From Alistipes sp. (lineage in GTDB: Bacteria; Bacteroidota; Bacteroidia; Bacteroidales; Rikenellaceae), in contig JAFQCA010000037.1 of NCBI GenBank assembly GCA_017399485.1, forward strand, positions 1 to 64,000: DNA of 64,000 bases, in the 5' to 3' direction. The translations under genes were made by a program, and so were the position numbers. Shown piece after piece: positions 9,240-17,393 of this stretch. Below the pieces are notes generated by a model. That model saw only the letters and a program-made list of their open reading frames with translations, was not told the origin of the DNA and ran no database searches. Position 1 is the first letter of the stretch. Every line of letters begins with the position of its first letter.

Positions 9240-10268
9240 ATGGACATTACTATACTCGGAATAGAATCTTCGTGTGACGACACATCGGCTGCCGTCATCC
9301 GCAACACCACACTTTTGTCGAATGTTATAGCATCACAGGCTGTACACATCAAATATGGAGGAGTAATCCCCGAATTGGCCTCACGCGCTCACCAACAGAA
9401 CATTATACCTGTGGTTGATACTGCGCTCAAGGAGGCTGGAGTTACTCCCGACAAGATTGATGCCATAGCATTTACACGAGGGCCGGGCTTGCTTGGTTCG
9501 CTTTTGGTCGGCACGTCGTTTGCCAAAGGTTTGTCGATTGCTCACAACATCCCGATGGTCGAAGTAAACCATCTTCAGGGGCATATCCTCTCGCACTTTA
9601 TCGACCTGCCCGACAGCAACATCCCGCATCCGTCGTTCCCTTTCTTATGCCTATTGGTCAGCGGTGGGCATACGCAGATTGTCAAGGTATCATCGCCTCT
9701 TGAGATGGAGATTATAGGCACCACGATTGATGATGCCGCAGGCGAGGCGTTTGACAAATGTGCAAAAGTGATGGGACTACCCTATCCCGGCGGCCCCGTA
9801 ATTGACCGTCTGGCTCAAGAGGGTGACGACAAGGCATTCACCTTTGCCAAGCCTCACGTCAAGGGGGAGTTCGACTACTCGTTTTCGGGACTCAAGACAT
9901 CTTTTCTCTATACCTTGCGTGATGCTGTTGCAACTGATAGCAACTTTGTCGAAAAACACAAAGCCGACCTTTGCGCATCGTTACAGCGTACAATCGTCGA
10001 TATACTTCTCGACAAACTAATCAAAGCCTCAAAATCGCTCGGCATAAAGGATATAGCCATAGCAGGAGGAGTTTCGGCCAATTCAGGATTACGCAACGCC
10101 GTTGCCGAGGCAGGCCGTCGTCGCGGCTGGAGAACGTTTCTTCCACCGCTAAAGTTCACGACTGACAACGCAGCAATGATTGCCATTTCGGGATATTATC
10201 GCTACAAGCAGGGGTTAATCAGCGACTTAAGCATATCGCCCGTCGCTCGTTTGGAGGAAATTTTATAG
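9240..10268 (+). CDS. tsaD: tRNA N6-adenosine threonylcarbamoyltransferase
   Basis: TsaD transfers the threonylcarbamoyl group to adenosine 37 of tRNAs reading ANN codons, working with TsaB and TsaE. The 342-residue protein has the standard Kae1/TsaD length. It opens MDITILGIESSCDDTS, carries the metal-binding pair His111 and His115 in VNHLQGHILSH, and has the ASKHA phosphate segments (LVSGGHTQIVKV, GGPVIDRLA) and the late AIAGGVSANSGLR motif. The ATG at 9240 is chosen because it begins the conserved family start; the open frame runs further upstream into tamB antisense. A terminator follows at 10302. Confidence 0.95.
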   Translation: MDITILGIESSCDDTSAAVIRNTTLLSNVIASQAVHIKYGGVIPELASRAHQQNIIPVVDTALKEAGVTPDKIDAIAFTRGPGLLGSLLVGTSFAKGLSIAHNIPMVEVNHLQGHILSHFIDLPDSNIPHPSFPFLCLLVSGGHTQIVKVSSPLEMEIIGTTIDDAAGEAFDKCAKVMGLPYPGGPVIDRLAQEGDDKAFTFAKPHVKGEFDYSFSGLKTSFLYTLRDAVATDSNFVEKHKADLCASLQRTIVDILLDKLIKASKSLGIKDIAIAGGVSANSGLRNAVAEAGRRRGWRTFLPPLKFTTDNAAMIAISGYYRYKQGLISDLSISPVARLEEIL

Positions 10269-10301
10269 CACCGCTATTCCATTATTGCAACAACAAAAGA
10301 G

Positions 10302-10335
10302 TTGTAGATTCTTGGCTGAATCTGCAATTTTTTTT
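10302..10335 (+). terminator. Terminator after tsaD
   Basis: A 10-bp stem (10302-10311 with 10318-10327, one G-U pair) followed by a run of eight or more T. Confidence 0.85.
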
Positions 10336-10399
10336 CGTCACTTCAGGCCTTGTTCTGAGGAAATTTACAACATTTTATTTACCATAATGGATATTTAAT

Positions 10400-10407
10400 T
10401 ATCTTTG
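10400..10407 (+). promoter_or_regulatory. Promoter -7 box of the NMO-like gene
   Basis: TATCTTTG, 63 bases before the ATG at 10471. It also argues against the longer open frame beginning at 10405, which would start inside the promoter. Confidence 0.65.
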
Positions 10408-10470
10408 CGGAACGTATTACCCATTTTTTCGAACATACACAGGGCGATACTTGAACTAAAACACATTGAT

Positions 10471-11556
10471 ATGAAAGCATTGAAAATTGGAAACCTAATT
10501 GCAAAAATACCCATCGTGCAAGGAGGTATGGGCGTAGGCATATCACTCTCTGGATTAGCCTCTGCCGTAGCCAATGCAGGTGGTGTAGGAGTCATCTCCG
10601 CCGCCGGGCTTGGTGTTATTTATAACAACGTTTCAAAGAATTTTAACGAGGCGAGTATTCACGGACTCAAGCAGGAATTAAAGAAGGCCCGCGAAGCGAC
10701 AAAAGGAATTATTGGTGTAAACATTATGGTTGCACTCTCCAATTTTGCCGATATGGTACGCACCTCGATAGAGGAGAAAGCCGACATCATCTTTGCAGGA
10801 GCAGGACTACCGCTCAATCTGCCTTCGTTCCTGAAATCGGACTCGGTGACCAAACTCGTGCCTATTGTCTCATCAGCGCGAGCATTGAAGGTAATATGCC
10901 GTCGTTGGATAGGAGAATATGGTTATACTCCCGATGCAGTCGTTGTCGAAGGCCCCAAAGCGGGCGGCCATTTAGGCTATAGTCACGAGCAGATTAGCGA
11001 CAATGATTACTCTCTCGAAAGCATTGTCCCTGAAGTGGTTACAGCAGCCCGCGAGATAGGCGAACAACAAGGGAAATACATCCCCATAATTGCAGGCGGA
11101 GGAATATATACGGGCGAGGACATCTACAACATCACATCACTCGGAGCCGACGGCGTACAGATGGGTACACGCTTTGTCACCACCGAGGAGTGCGACGCAT
11201 CGGAGGCTTTCAAACAGAGTTACATTGATGCTCGCAAAGAGGACATTGAGATTATACAGAGTCCTGTCGGAATGCCGGGACGAGCCATCCACAACTCGTT
11301 TTTAGAGAAGGTGAAACAGGGCCTAAAGCGGCCCAAAGTGTGCCCATTCAACTGCATCAAAACCTGCGATGTTACACACTCGCCATACTGCATTATGTTG
11401 GCTTTGTACAACGCTTTTCGCGGCAAGATGGAGAACGGTTACGCCTTCTGCGGCTCTAACGCGTGGCGTTCAGACAAGATTATAAGCGTCAAAGAGTTAA
11501 TCAACTCTCTAAAGCAAGAGTTCAGCCGCAAAGTTGCTTCATTGAGAACGCTTTAG
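10471..11556 (+). CDS. Nitronate monooxygenase-like NAD(P)H-dependent flavin oxidoreductase
   Basis: A 361-residue FMN-dependent TIM-barrel enzyme of the nitronate monooxygenase / 2-nitropropane dioxygenase family, which also includes FabK-type enoyl-ACP reductases. Visible signatures are the opening IPIVQGGMGVGISLSGLA, the substrate-side segment VEGPKAGGHLGY, and the FMN phosphate-binding segments IIAGGGIYTGEDI and GADGVQMGTRF. A C-terminal cysteine cluster (CPFNCIKTCD) is typical of a long anaerobic subgroup. The ATG at 10471 is chosen because it follows the promoter and begins the conserved barrel. The gene is monocistronic, with its own promoter and terminator. The physiological substrate cannot be told from sequence. 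Confidence 0.85.
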   Translation: MKALKIGNLIAKIPIVQGGMGVGISLSGLASAVANAGGVGVISAAGLGVIYNNVSKNFNEASIHGLKQELKKAREATKGIIGVNIMVALSNFADMVRTSIEEKADIIFAGAGLPLNLPSFLKSDSVTKLVPIVSSARALKVICRRWIGEYGYTPDAVVVEGPKAGGHLGYSHEQISDNDYSLESIVPEVVTAAREIGEQQGKYIPIIAGGGIYTGEDIYNITSLGADGVQMGTRFVTTEECDASEAFKQSYIDARKEDIEIIQSPVGMPGRAIHNSFLEKVKQGLKRPKVCPFNCIKTCDVTHSPYCIMLALYNAFRGKMENGYAFCGSNAWRSDKIISVKELINSLKQEFSRKVASLRTL

Positions 11557-11580
11557 AAGAATTCATACAAAGTTTACGAC

Positions 11581-11620
11581 AAGTGGCTGCCCAACAATAT
11601 GCTTGACAGCCACTTTTTTG
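11581..11620 (+). terminator. Terminator after the NMO-like gene
   Basis: A 9-bp stem (11581-11589 with 11607-11615) followed by six T. The 110 bases beyond it, up to the terminase gene, hold no gene I can see. Confidence 0.85.
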
Positions 11621-11730
11621 CAAGAAGTTGGCTCTCGACTCCCGAAAAACCGCAGCATACTCAGTGTATGTGAGGATTTTGAGGGCGAGAGAAACGACAA
11701 AAGAGCCTTGTTAGACGGCTTCTTTGTTTT

Positions 11731-13251
11731 CTATAAAAAACCGAATCGCTGAATTTTGGTCGGACGACGAAACGCCCCCTCGCACTCGACAATACCTGTC
11801 ACCACATCGGCGGCATCGTGCCAGCGATTAGCCTTGAAATCACGACGATAGGTCGTAAGATGGGCATACAGTTCCGACCAGCGATGGGCCCAGCCTCGCG
11901 GAAAACGAATGGTATGCAGAGCCGTCGCCGAATTTGAGAGTATTCGGGCCTCTTTGTTTCCGCTTTGGTGAAACCACTCGACCTTCACTCGCGGAGCCAA
12001 ACGCTGAACGGCACGTGCAAAACCGCGACCTCCGTTATTGCTCTCCACCAAAGCCGAGCGCACTTGCGAGCGCACCAACATTTCAGCAACCTGCTGCTCG
12101 GTAACCTCCATAGGCTCACGCGAATAGACCGCATCGACGATATAGACCACGCCATCGGTATCAACCGCATACGATAGCGAGCAGAGATAATCATCTCCCA
12201 TATCAGCCGTATCGGTATAATTGGCCCAACGCACAATATCTGCCGGCAATGTATCATACTCACCAAACGAATTTCCATACAACAATCCGCCTTGCGCCAT
12301 AGGTCGCCCCTGATACATACACTCAAAACGCACGGCATCCAATCGGCGTTTTGTCTCAAGCAGGGCTGCACTTTGAAACTCCGGCCACAGAGCCTCACCC
12401 GCCTGTCGGGAGTCTATCTCGCAGGGGGCTCCCGTTTTAAGTGCTTCAAAATTCAGGCATAGCCAATCCCCATCAGTAATAGTCTCAACATCATCCCAAC
12501 TGCGCAAATCAACACACCGCTCACGCTCTCGCAACACACCTATCAAATCATCCTCGTGCCAGCGTGTAAAGACTATCAACTCCTGCGATAGATTGTGCAT
12601 ACGGGTACGCACAACCGACGTGTACCACTCCCAACAGTTTTCCCTTACGATTGGCGAATTGGCCTCCATAGCATCTTTGTAGAGGTCATCCAAGATAAAG
12701 CAATCCACTCTGTTTCCCGTAAGCGAGCCTTCGCGTCCGACAGAGAGCAACGAGCCGCTATGCCCTACAATCTCGACCTCATCCGCAGTGCGCAGATATT
12801 GCGGCGGTTTACCTCCGCTCTTAATACGTGTAGCAGGAAACAATAGACCATACTCCTCACCCTCCAATATACGCTGCACTCGGCGATTAAACTTATTTGC
12901 CAAAGCCGACGAATAGGAGGCTATAGCCACTCTCAAATCGGGATTCAGACCAAGCATATACGCTGGCAACAGAGTACTTGCTCCGATGCTTTTACCGTGC
13001 TGCGGCGGCATCGAGACCATCAATTTCCGTATCTTGCCACGAGCAAACATCTCTAAAAGACGGTAATAAACTCTATGAAAATTCTGAATCTCAACAAACG
13101 GATATACCCTCTGCGCAAACTCGCCAAATGTGATGGCTCTATGCTCCGTATCGCCACCTGTTGCAAGCGCACCCTCCTGCGGAATTACCAATGTCTTAAA
13201 ATCCTCTTCAATCTCTTTTTCCAATTGCGTCAATACTCTTTTCTTTGCCAT
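11731..13251 (-). CDS. Phage terminase large subunit (orphan)
   Basis: A 506-residue terminase large subunit, the packaging motor and nuclease of tailed phages. The ATPase half has a Walker A-like MPPQHGKS (about residues 81-88) and a Walker B-like CFILDDLYKDA; the C-terminal half has an RNase H-like nuclease look, with YAVDTDGVVYIVDAVYS and ESNNGGRGFARAV, resembling the TIGR01630 / Terminase_6C type. I start it at the ATG at 13251, preceded by a GGGGGAT stretch; a GTG at 13263 is possible. No portal, capsid, tail, integrase or small terminase gene is near, so this is a remnant or domesticated gene. The frame is full length, suggesting retention rather than recent decay. Confidence 0.88.
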   Translation of the reverse strand: MAKKRVLTQLEKEIEEDFKTLVIPQEGALATGGDTEHRAITFGEFAQRVYPFVEIQNFHRVYYRLLEMFARGKIRKLMVSMPPQHGKSIGASTLLPAYMLGLNPDLRVAIASYSSALANKFNRRVQRILEGEEYGLLFPATRIKSGGKPPQYLRTADEVEIVGHSGSLLSVGREGSLTGNRVDCFILDDLYKDAMEANSPIVRENCWEWYTSVVRTRMHNLSQELIVFTRWHEDDLIGVLRERERCVDLRSWDDVETITDGDWLCLNFEALKTGAPCEIDSRQAGEALWPEFQSAALLETKRRLDAVRFECMYQGRPMAQGGLLYGNSFGEYDTLPADIVRWANYTDTADMGDDYLCSLSYAVDTDGVVYIVDAVYSREPMEVTEQQVAEMLVRSQVRSALVESNNGGRGFARAVQRLAPRVKVEWFHQSGNKEARILSNSATALHTIRFPRGWAHRWSELYAHLTTYRRDFKANRWHDAADVVTGIVECEGAFRRPTKIQRFGFL

Positions 13252-13263
13252 ATCCCCCTGCAC

Positions 13264-13560
13264 TTACATATTTAACAAATACTCCTTCAACTCCGCAAAA
13301 TCGAAGTCGTTTATCACTTCACCCTCCTCAGTCACGGTATGGAACTCCCACCATACAGGCACGACGTTATCTATAATATCGACGATACGCCCTTCGGGAA
13401 ATGACTCCTGATGACGATATACGACAGCCGACAAGACCATACGGCAAGTAACCTCGCCGAAGTCGATTTCAAACGAACCGGAATAGTAATGCGAAAGACC
13501 TATCAAAGCCGACAATCGCTCGGCTACCTCAAGGTAAACTTTAGATGAAATAGTGTACAT
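13264..13560 (-). CDS. Unknown small acidic protein upstream of the terminase
   Basis: A 98-residue protein that I do not recognise. It is soluble, without signal or membrane segment, and acidic towards the C-terminus (DFDFAELKEYLLNM). It begins MYTISSKVYLEVAERLSAL and contains a Trp pair (PVWWEFHTV). The stop codon at 13264-13266 lies 12 bases from the terminase ATG, so the two genes very probably form one transcript, driven by the minus-strand promoter box at 13630. The position before a large terminase is where phages often keep a small terminase or regulator, but nothing in the sequence confirms either role. Confidence 0.7.
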   Translation of the reverse strand: MYTISSKVYLEVAERLSALIGLSHYYSGSFEIDFGEVTCRMVLSAVVYRHQESFPEGRIVDIIDNVVPVWWEFHTVTEEGEVINDFDFAELKEYLLNM

Positions 13561-13594
13561 AATTGATTTTTATTGTTTTTTTGTGTTAAAAATA

Positions 13595-13624
13595 TTGTTT
13601 ATTAAAATAAATTGCTTAACTTTG
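13595..13624 (+). promoter_or_regulatory. Promoter of the LexA/CI-like repressor gene
   Basis: TTG at 13595-13597, 19 bases, then TAACTTTG at 13617-13624, 82 bases before the repressor ATG. The transcription start would fall near 13631, inside the opposing minus-strand promoter. Confidence 0.6.
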
Positions 13625-13629
13625 CACCA

Positions 13630-13637
13630 CAAAGATA
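13630..13637 (-). promoter_or_regulatory. Promoter -7 box of the terminase operon
   Basis: TATCTTTG on the minus strand. It lies 6 bases from the plus-strand -7 box and faces it, so the two promoters overlap and firing from both at once should be hindered. Confidence 0.5.
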
Positions 13638-13639
13638 TA

Positions 13640-13652
13640 TTCAATTATTGAA
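13640..13652. promoter_or_regulatory. Candidate repressor operator
   Basis: TTCAA-TTA-TTGAA, a perfect 5-bp inverted repeat beside the opposed promoters. A site for the XRE-type repressor encoded next door is plausible; this is inference only. Confidence 0.35.
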
Positions 13653-13706
13653 TTTTACACCATTTAGGTACAAAATTTTAACATATAATTTTCTTATAGA
13701 ATTATT

Positions 13707-14378
13707 ATGGGAGGTAGAGTAAAACTAATAAGAAAGGAACTCAAATTAACGCAAGACCAATTGGCTCAACGACTTGGCATTGGCAAAGCAGCCCTTTCGA
13801 TGATTGAGACAGGCAAATGCGGCCTATCGACTCGCAACAAGAATATTCTTGTTCAAGATTTGAACGTCAATCCCGAATGGCTGGAATCGGGCAAAGGCAA
13901 TATGTTCAACGCCGAGCCCGACTATACGGCGTTCCGCCTACGCTCCGACAGTTCACTGCCTATGCAGAGCGTACCTCTCTACTCTATCGAAGGTACTGCA
14001 GGCCTTGTGCCTCTGTTTACCGACCAGGAATCGGCTAAACCTATCAACTACATACACATTCCCAATCTACCAAAATGTGACGGTGCGATATATATCGTGG
14101 GCGACTCGATGTACCCTCTGCTCAAAAGCGGCGATATAGTGCTTTACAAGCAGTTACAGGATATTGACAGCATCTTCTGGGGCGATATGTATCTTTTGTC
14201 ATTAGACCTTGACGGCGAGGAGTATATTACTGTAAAATACATCCAGAAATCAGAGCGCGAAGGCTATGTAAAATTGGTTAGTCAGAACCCCCATCACGCC
14301 GACAAGGATATTGAGATGAGCCGCATACGCGCCATAGCGCTTATAAAGGCCAGCATCAGAATGAACTCAATACGATAA
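13707..14378 (+). CDS. XRE-S24 (LexA/CI-like) self-cleaving repressor
   Basis: A 223-residue phage-type repressor. Residues about 3-60 form an XRE helix-turn-helix (IRKELKLTQDQLAQRLGIGK); residues about 85-220 form an S24 peptidase domain. The catalytic Ser134 lies in VGDSMYPLLKSGD, the catalytic Lys177 in YITVKYIQ, and a LexA-type Ala98-Gly99 scissile pair in EGTAGLVP, 35-36 residues before the Ser as in LexA. It should therefore bind DNA as a dimer and be inactivated by RecA-stimulated self-cleavage on DNA damage. It is divergent from the terminase pair with overlapping promoters, as in a phage switch. The ATG at 13707 matches the domain start. Confidence 0.9.
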   Translation: MGGRVKLIRKELKLTQDQLAQRLGIGKAALSMIETGKCGLSTRNKNILVQDLNVNPEWLESGKGNMFNAEPDYTAFRLRSDSSLPMQSVPLYSIEGTAGLVPLFTDQESAKPINYIHIPNLPKCDGAIYIVGDSMYPLLKSGDIVLYKQLQDIDSIFWGDMYLLSLDLDGEEYITVKYIQKSEREGYVKLVSQNPHHADKDIEMSRIRAIALIKASIRMNSIR

Positions 14379-14438
14379 TCTCGCGCCCGTAAGGACCCGT
14401 AAGGAATACCCGCAAATTAGGGGTATTCGAAAGAAACT

Positions 14439-15350
14439 ATGAACAATAAGATATACCATATTATAGCAATAGTTACTGCGGCAATTTGGGGCACGACGTT
14501 TATAAGTTCAAAAATATTGTTGCAGGAGGGGCTCTCCCCAGCAATGATAATGACGCTCCGTTTCGCTATGGCTTACATCTGTATGTTACCTTTTATGCGT
14601 AAGGGCGAGATATTCTGCCCGAACTTAAAGGATGAATTACTGATGATGGTGTTGGGCATATCGGGAGGTTCGTTATACTTTCTGTTTGAAAATACGGCAT
14701 TGGTATATACTTTAGCGTCAAACGTGGCGATTATCATCGCTGCAACCCCACTCCTGACAACGCTTGCCATACATCTCATAAGCCGACAAGAGCGCGTCGA
14801 ACGAAGTATGTATCTATATTCGCTACTCTCGCTATTCGGAGTGGGACTCGTGGTATTCAATGGAGAATTTATCCTAAAACTCAACCCTTTGGGCGACATA
14901 TTAACACTCGGCGCAGCCGTAATGTGGGTTATTTACAGCATTGTGGTACTCTATCTGCAAAGCCGTTATGCCCCACTGATGATTACACGTAAAGTATTCT
15001 TTTATGGAGTCGTGACTCTAATCCCCTATTTCATATTTGCCGAGCCTTTTGACATCTCGCTTGAAACTCTGTCGAAACCCGTCGTAGCAGGCAACCTGTT
15101 ATACTTAGGAATTCTGGCATCGCTTATCTGCTATTGGACTTGGAATATGGTTATAGAGAAATTGGGAGCGGTACACGCAACCAATTACCTATACATCAAT
15201 CCCATAGTGGCAATGATTACGGCTCACGTCGTGCTTAACGAGCGCATAACACCTTTGGCTGTAATCGGAACTGTACTTATTCTATCGGGTGTATATCTCG
15301 CAGAGCGAGGCAAACAAAAGAGTAACGAAATTCAATCAGCCTCATCATAG
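14439..15350 (+). CDS. EamA/DMT-family transporter
   Basis: A 303-residue inner-membrane protein with about ten hydrophobic helices and two EamA repeats: the first opens AAIWGTTFISSKILLQEG, the second near LGAAVMWVIYSIVVLYL. Members of this drug/metabolite transporter family usually export amino acids, metabolites or drugs; the substrate is not predictable. The C-terminus is a short polar tail after the last helix (AVIGTVLILSGVYLAERGKQ). It starts 60 bases after the repressor gene, with an imperfect GAATACCC hairpin between, and may depend on its own weak promoter or read-through. Confidence 0.87.
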   Translation: MNNKIYHIIAIVTAAIWGTTFISSKILLQEGLSPAMIMTLRFAMAYICMLPFMRKGEIFCPNLKDELLMMVLGISGGSLYFLFENTALVYTLASNVAIIIAATPLLTTLAIHLISRQERVERSMYLYSLLSLFGVGLVVFNGEFILKLNPLGDILTLGAAVMWVIYSIVVLYLQSRYAPLMITRKVFFYGVVTLIPYFIFAEPFDISLETLSKPVVAGNLLYLGILASLICYWTWNMVIEKLGAVHATNYLYINPIVAMITAHVVLNERITPLAVIGTVLILSGVYLAERGKQKSNEIQSASS

Positions 15351-15414
15351 CAGGTTTAACAAACAACATTGAAAAAAATCCACTTTTTGAGGTATAACGA
15401 GAGAGATTATAGCC

Positions 15415-15422
15415 TATCTTTG
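15415..15422 (+). promoter_or_regulatory. Promoter -7 box of korAB
   Basis: TATCTTTG, giving a leader of about 105 bases before the korA ATG at 15536. A TTTG at 15386-15389 is 25 bases upstream, longer than the usual spacing. Confidence 0.6.
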
Positions 15423-15460
15423 TCATTTGTTAAAACAAATTGTTTTACGCAATATTTAAT

Positions 15461-15493
15461 CGTGCTATCGCTGGCGTTTTAAGCACGGATAGC
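15461..15493 (+). promoter_or_regulatory. Two mutually exclusive short stems in the korA leader
   Basis: CGTGC (15461-15465) can pair with GCACG (15483-15487), and GCTATC (15464-15469) with GATAGC (15488-15493). The arms share bases, so the two stems exclude each other or form a pseudoknot. There is no match to a riboswitch I know, and chance is possible. Confidence 0.25.
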
Positions 15494-15535
15494 AGTTTGT
15501 TTAGAAAACTTAAAAAACTCAAACTAAATAACATT

Positions 15536-17380
15536 ATGGAAAACATCAACGCAAAAGAGGTAAAAGATGTTGTTATCCGTTTCTCAGGTGACTCTGGTGA
15601 CGGTATGCAACTTACGGGTACGCTCTTTTCGAACACATCGGCACTCATCGGCAATGGAATCTCCACATTCCCCGACTACCCTGCCGAGATACGCGCTCCG
15701 CAAGGTACGGTAGCAGGCGTATCGGGCTTCCAAGTACATATCGGTTCGGGTAACGTGACCAACCCGGGCGACTACTGCGACGCATTGGTTGCTATGAACC
15801 CCGCAGCATTAAAGGCCAACCGCAAATGGCTAAAGCCCGATGCTACGGTTATCATCGATGGCGACACTCTGACCGAAGAGAATGTCAAAAAAGCAGGATT
15901 CGCGACTCTTGACCCTATCGCAGAGTTGGGATTGGAGGGCTACAACGTGGTAATCCCCGACATCACCTCAATGACAAAAGCGGCATTGGACGGTATGGGA
16001 TTAGACAACAAGAGCGTTGTCAAGTGCAAGAATATGTTTGCGTTGGGTATATGTTTCTACATTTACAACCAATCAGAAGATTACGCAAAACGCTATATCG
16101 ACTCAAAGTTCGGCAAGAAGAATCCTGCAGTCGCCGAGGCTAACAAACGCGCCATCGACGCAGGTTACAACTACGCTGCAAACACTCATCAGTTTGCCAA
16201 CACCTATAAAGTGTCGGCAGCGCCGCTTGAGAAGGGTACTTATCGCTCAATCAACGGTAATGTAGCAACTGCGTGGGGATTCATCGCGGCAGCCGAGAAG
16301 TCGGGCTTGCCTCTCTTCTGTGGCTCATACCCCATCACTCCCGCAACAGTGATTCTGGAGGAGTTGGCAAAACACAAGTCGTTGGGTGTAAAGACCGTAC
16401 AGGCCGAAGACGAGATTGCTGGTATATGCACTTCTATCGGAGCAGCCTTCGCCGGCAATTTCGCAGTCACAACCACCTCAGGACCTGGCCTATCGCTCAA
16501 GAGCGAGGCTTTGGGATTGGCCGTAATGGCTGAGTTGCCGCTGGTTGTTGTCGATGTTCAGCGTGGCGGCCCCTCAACAGGTCTTCCGACAAAGACCGAG
16601 CAGAGTGACTTGATGCAGGCACTTTATGGTCGCAACGGCGAGTGTCCTGTTGTTGTTATGGCGGCATCGTCACCGAGCGACTGCTTCCACTATGCATATA
16701 TGGCAAGTAAGATTGCGATGGAGCATATGACTCCCGTAATCCTGCTCACCGACGGATTCATCGCCAACGGTTCGGAGCCGTGGCGCATACCTTCGATGGC
16801 CGAGTATCCCGCCATCTGCCCGCCTATCGTGAATGAGGCTCCCGCAGAGGGCGAGTTTATGCCTTACGCTCGCGGTGAGAATCTGGCTCGCGGATGGGCA
16901 TTCCCCGGTAAGGAGGGTTTGGAGCATCGTATCGGTGGTTTGGAGAAGGACCACCTGAAGGGCTCTATTTCGTATGACCCTGCCAACCATCAGGAGATGA
17001 CTCGCACGCGCGCTGCCAAAGTGGCAAAGGTTGTTGAGGATGTTCCCGCATTGGAGGTTATGGGCGAGAAGGATGCCGACATTTTGGTTGTAGGCTGGGG
17101 CGGCACAAAGGGCCACTTGCAGGCCGCTGTAAGTGACTTGCAGGCCGAAGGCAAGAGCATTGCTCACTTGCACTTCAACTACCTCAATCCGCTACCGAGC
17201 AACACCGAGGAGATGCTTGCAGGACATAAACACATTATTGTTTGCGAACTCAACGAGGGACAGTTTGCCGCATATCTGCGTCAGAACTTCCAACACCTGA
17301 CCTTCGCGCAATATAACAAGACAGAGGGACAACCATTTACAATCGTCGAGTTGAAGCAAAAGTTTAATTCACTCCTATAA
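15536..17380 (+). CDS. korA: 2-oxoacid:acceptor oxidoreductase, fused gamma-alpha subunit
   Basis: The large subunit of a ferredoxin-dependent 2-oxoacid oxidoreductase, probably 2-oxoglutarate:ferredoxin oxidoreductase. The 614 residues hold an N-terminal gamma domain (about 8-195, IRFSGDSGDGMQLTGTLFS) followed by the alpha pyrophosphate/pyrimidine domain (about 230-440, GNVATAWGFIAAAEKSG and the SYPITPATVILEELA segment) and a C-terminal domain II. This gamma-alpha fusion with a separate beta subunit is standard in Bacteroidetes. The ATG at 15536 opens the conserved start; upstream codons of the same frame lie in the leader. korB follows after 13 bases. It yields acyl-CoA, CO2 and reduced ferredoxin in anaerobic metabolism. 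Confidence 0.92.
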   Translation: MENINAKEVKDVVIRFSGDSGDGMQLTGTLFSNTSALIGNGISTFPDYPAEIRAPQGTVAGVSGFQVHIGSGNVTNPGDYCDALVAMNPAALKANRKWLKPDATVIIDGDTLTEENVKKAGFATLDPIAELGLEGYNVVIPDITSMTKAALDGMGLDNKSVVKCKNMFALGICFYIYNQSEDYAKRYIDSKFGKKNPAVAEANKRAIDAGYNYAANTHQFANTYKVSAAPLEKGTYRSINGNVATAWGFIAAAEKSGLPLFCGSYPITPATVILEELAKHKSLGVKTVQAEDEIAGICTSIGAAFAGNFAVTTTSGPGLSLKSEALGLAVMAELPLVVVDVQRGGPSTGLPTKTEQSDLMQALYGRNGECPVVVMAASSPSDCFHYAYMASKIAMEHMTPVILLTDGFIANGSEPWRIPSMAEYPAICPPIVNEAPAEGEFMPYARGENLARGWAFPGKEGLEHRIGGLEKDHLKGSISYDPANHQEMTRTRAAKVAKVVEDVPALEVMGEKDADILVVGWGGTKGHLQAAVSDLQAEGKSIAHLHFNYLNPLPSNTEEMLAGHKHIIVCELNEGQFAAYLRQNFQHLTFAQYNKTEGQPFTIVELKQKFNSLL

Positions 17381-17393
17381 CAGACTATATACT

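Noticed and set aside
9170..9352. N-terminal extension of tamB by 61 codons
   Set aside because: It overlaps the tsaD start, puts a second polar region before the signal anchor and lies upstream of the tamB promoter box.
11731..14378. A complete prophage or gene transfer agent
   Set aside because: No portal, capsid, tail, lysis or integrase genes and no attachment-site repeats are visible around it.
15440..15535. Extended korA start
   Set aside because: These codons lie in the 5' leader just after the promoter and precede the conserved KorA beginning at 15536.
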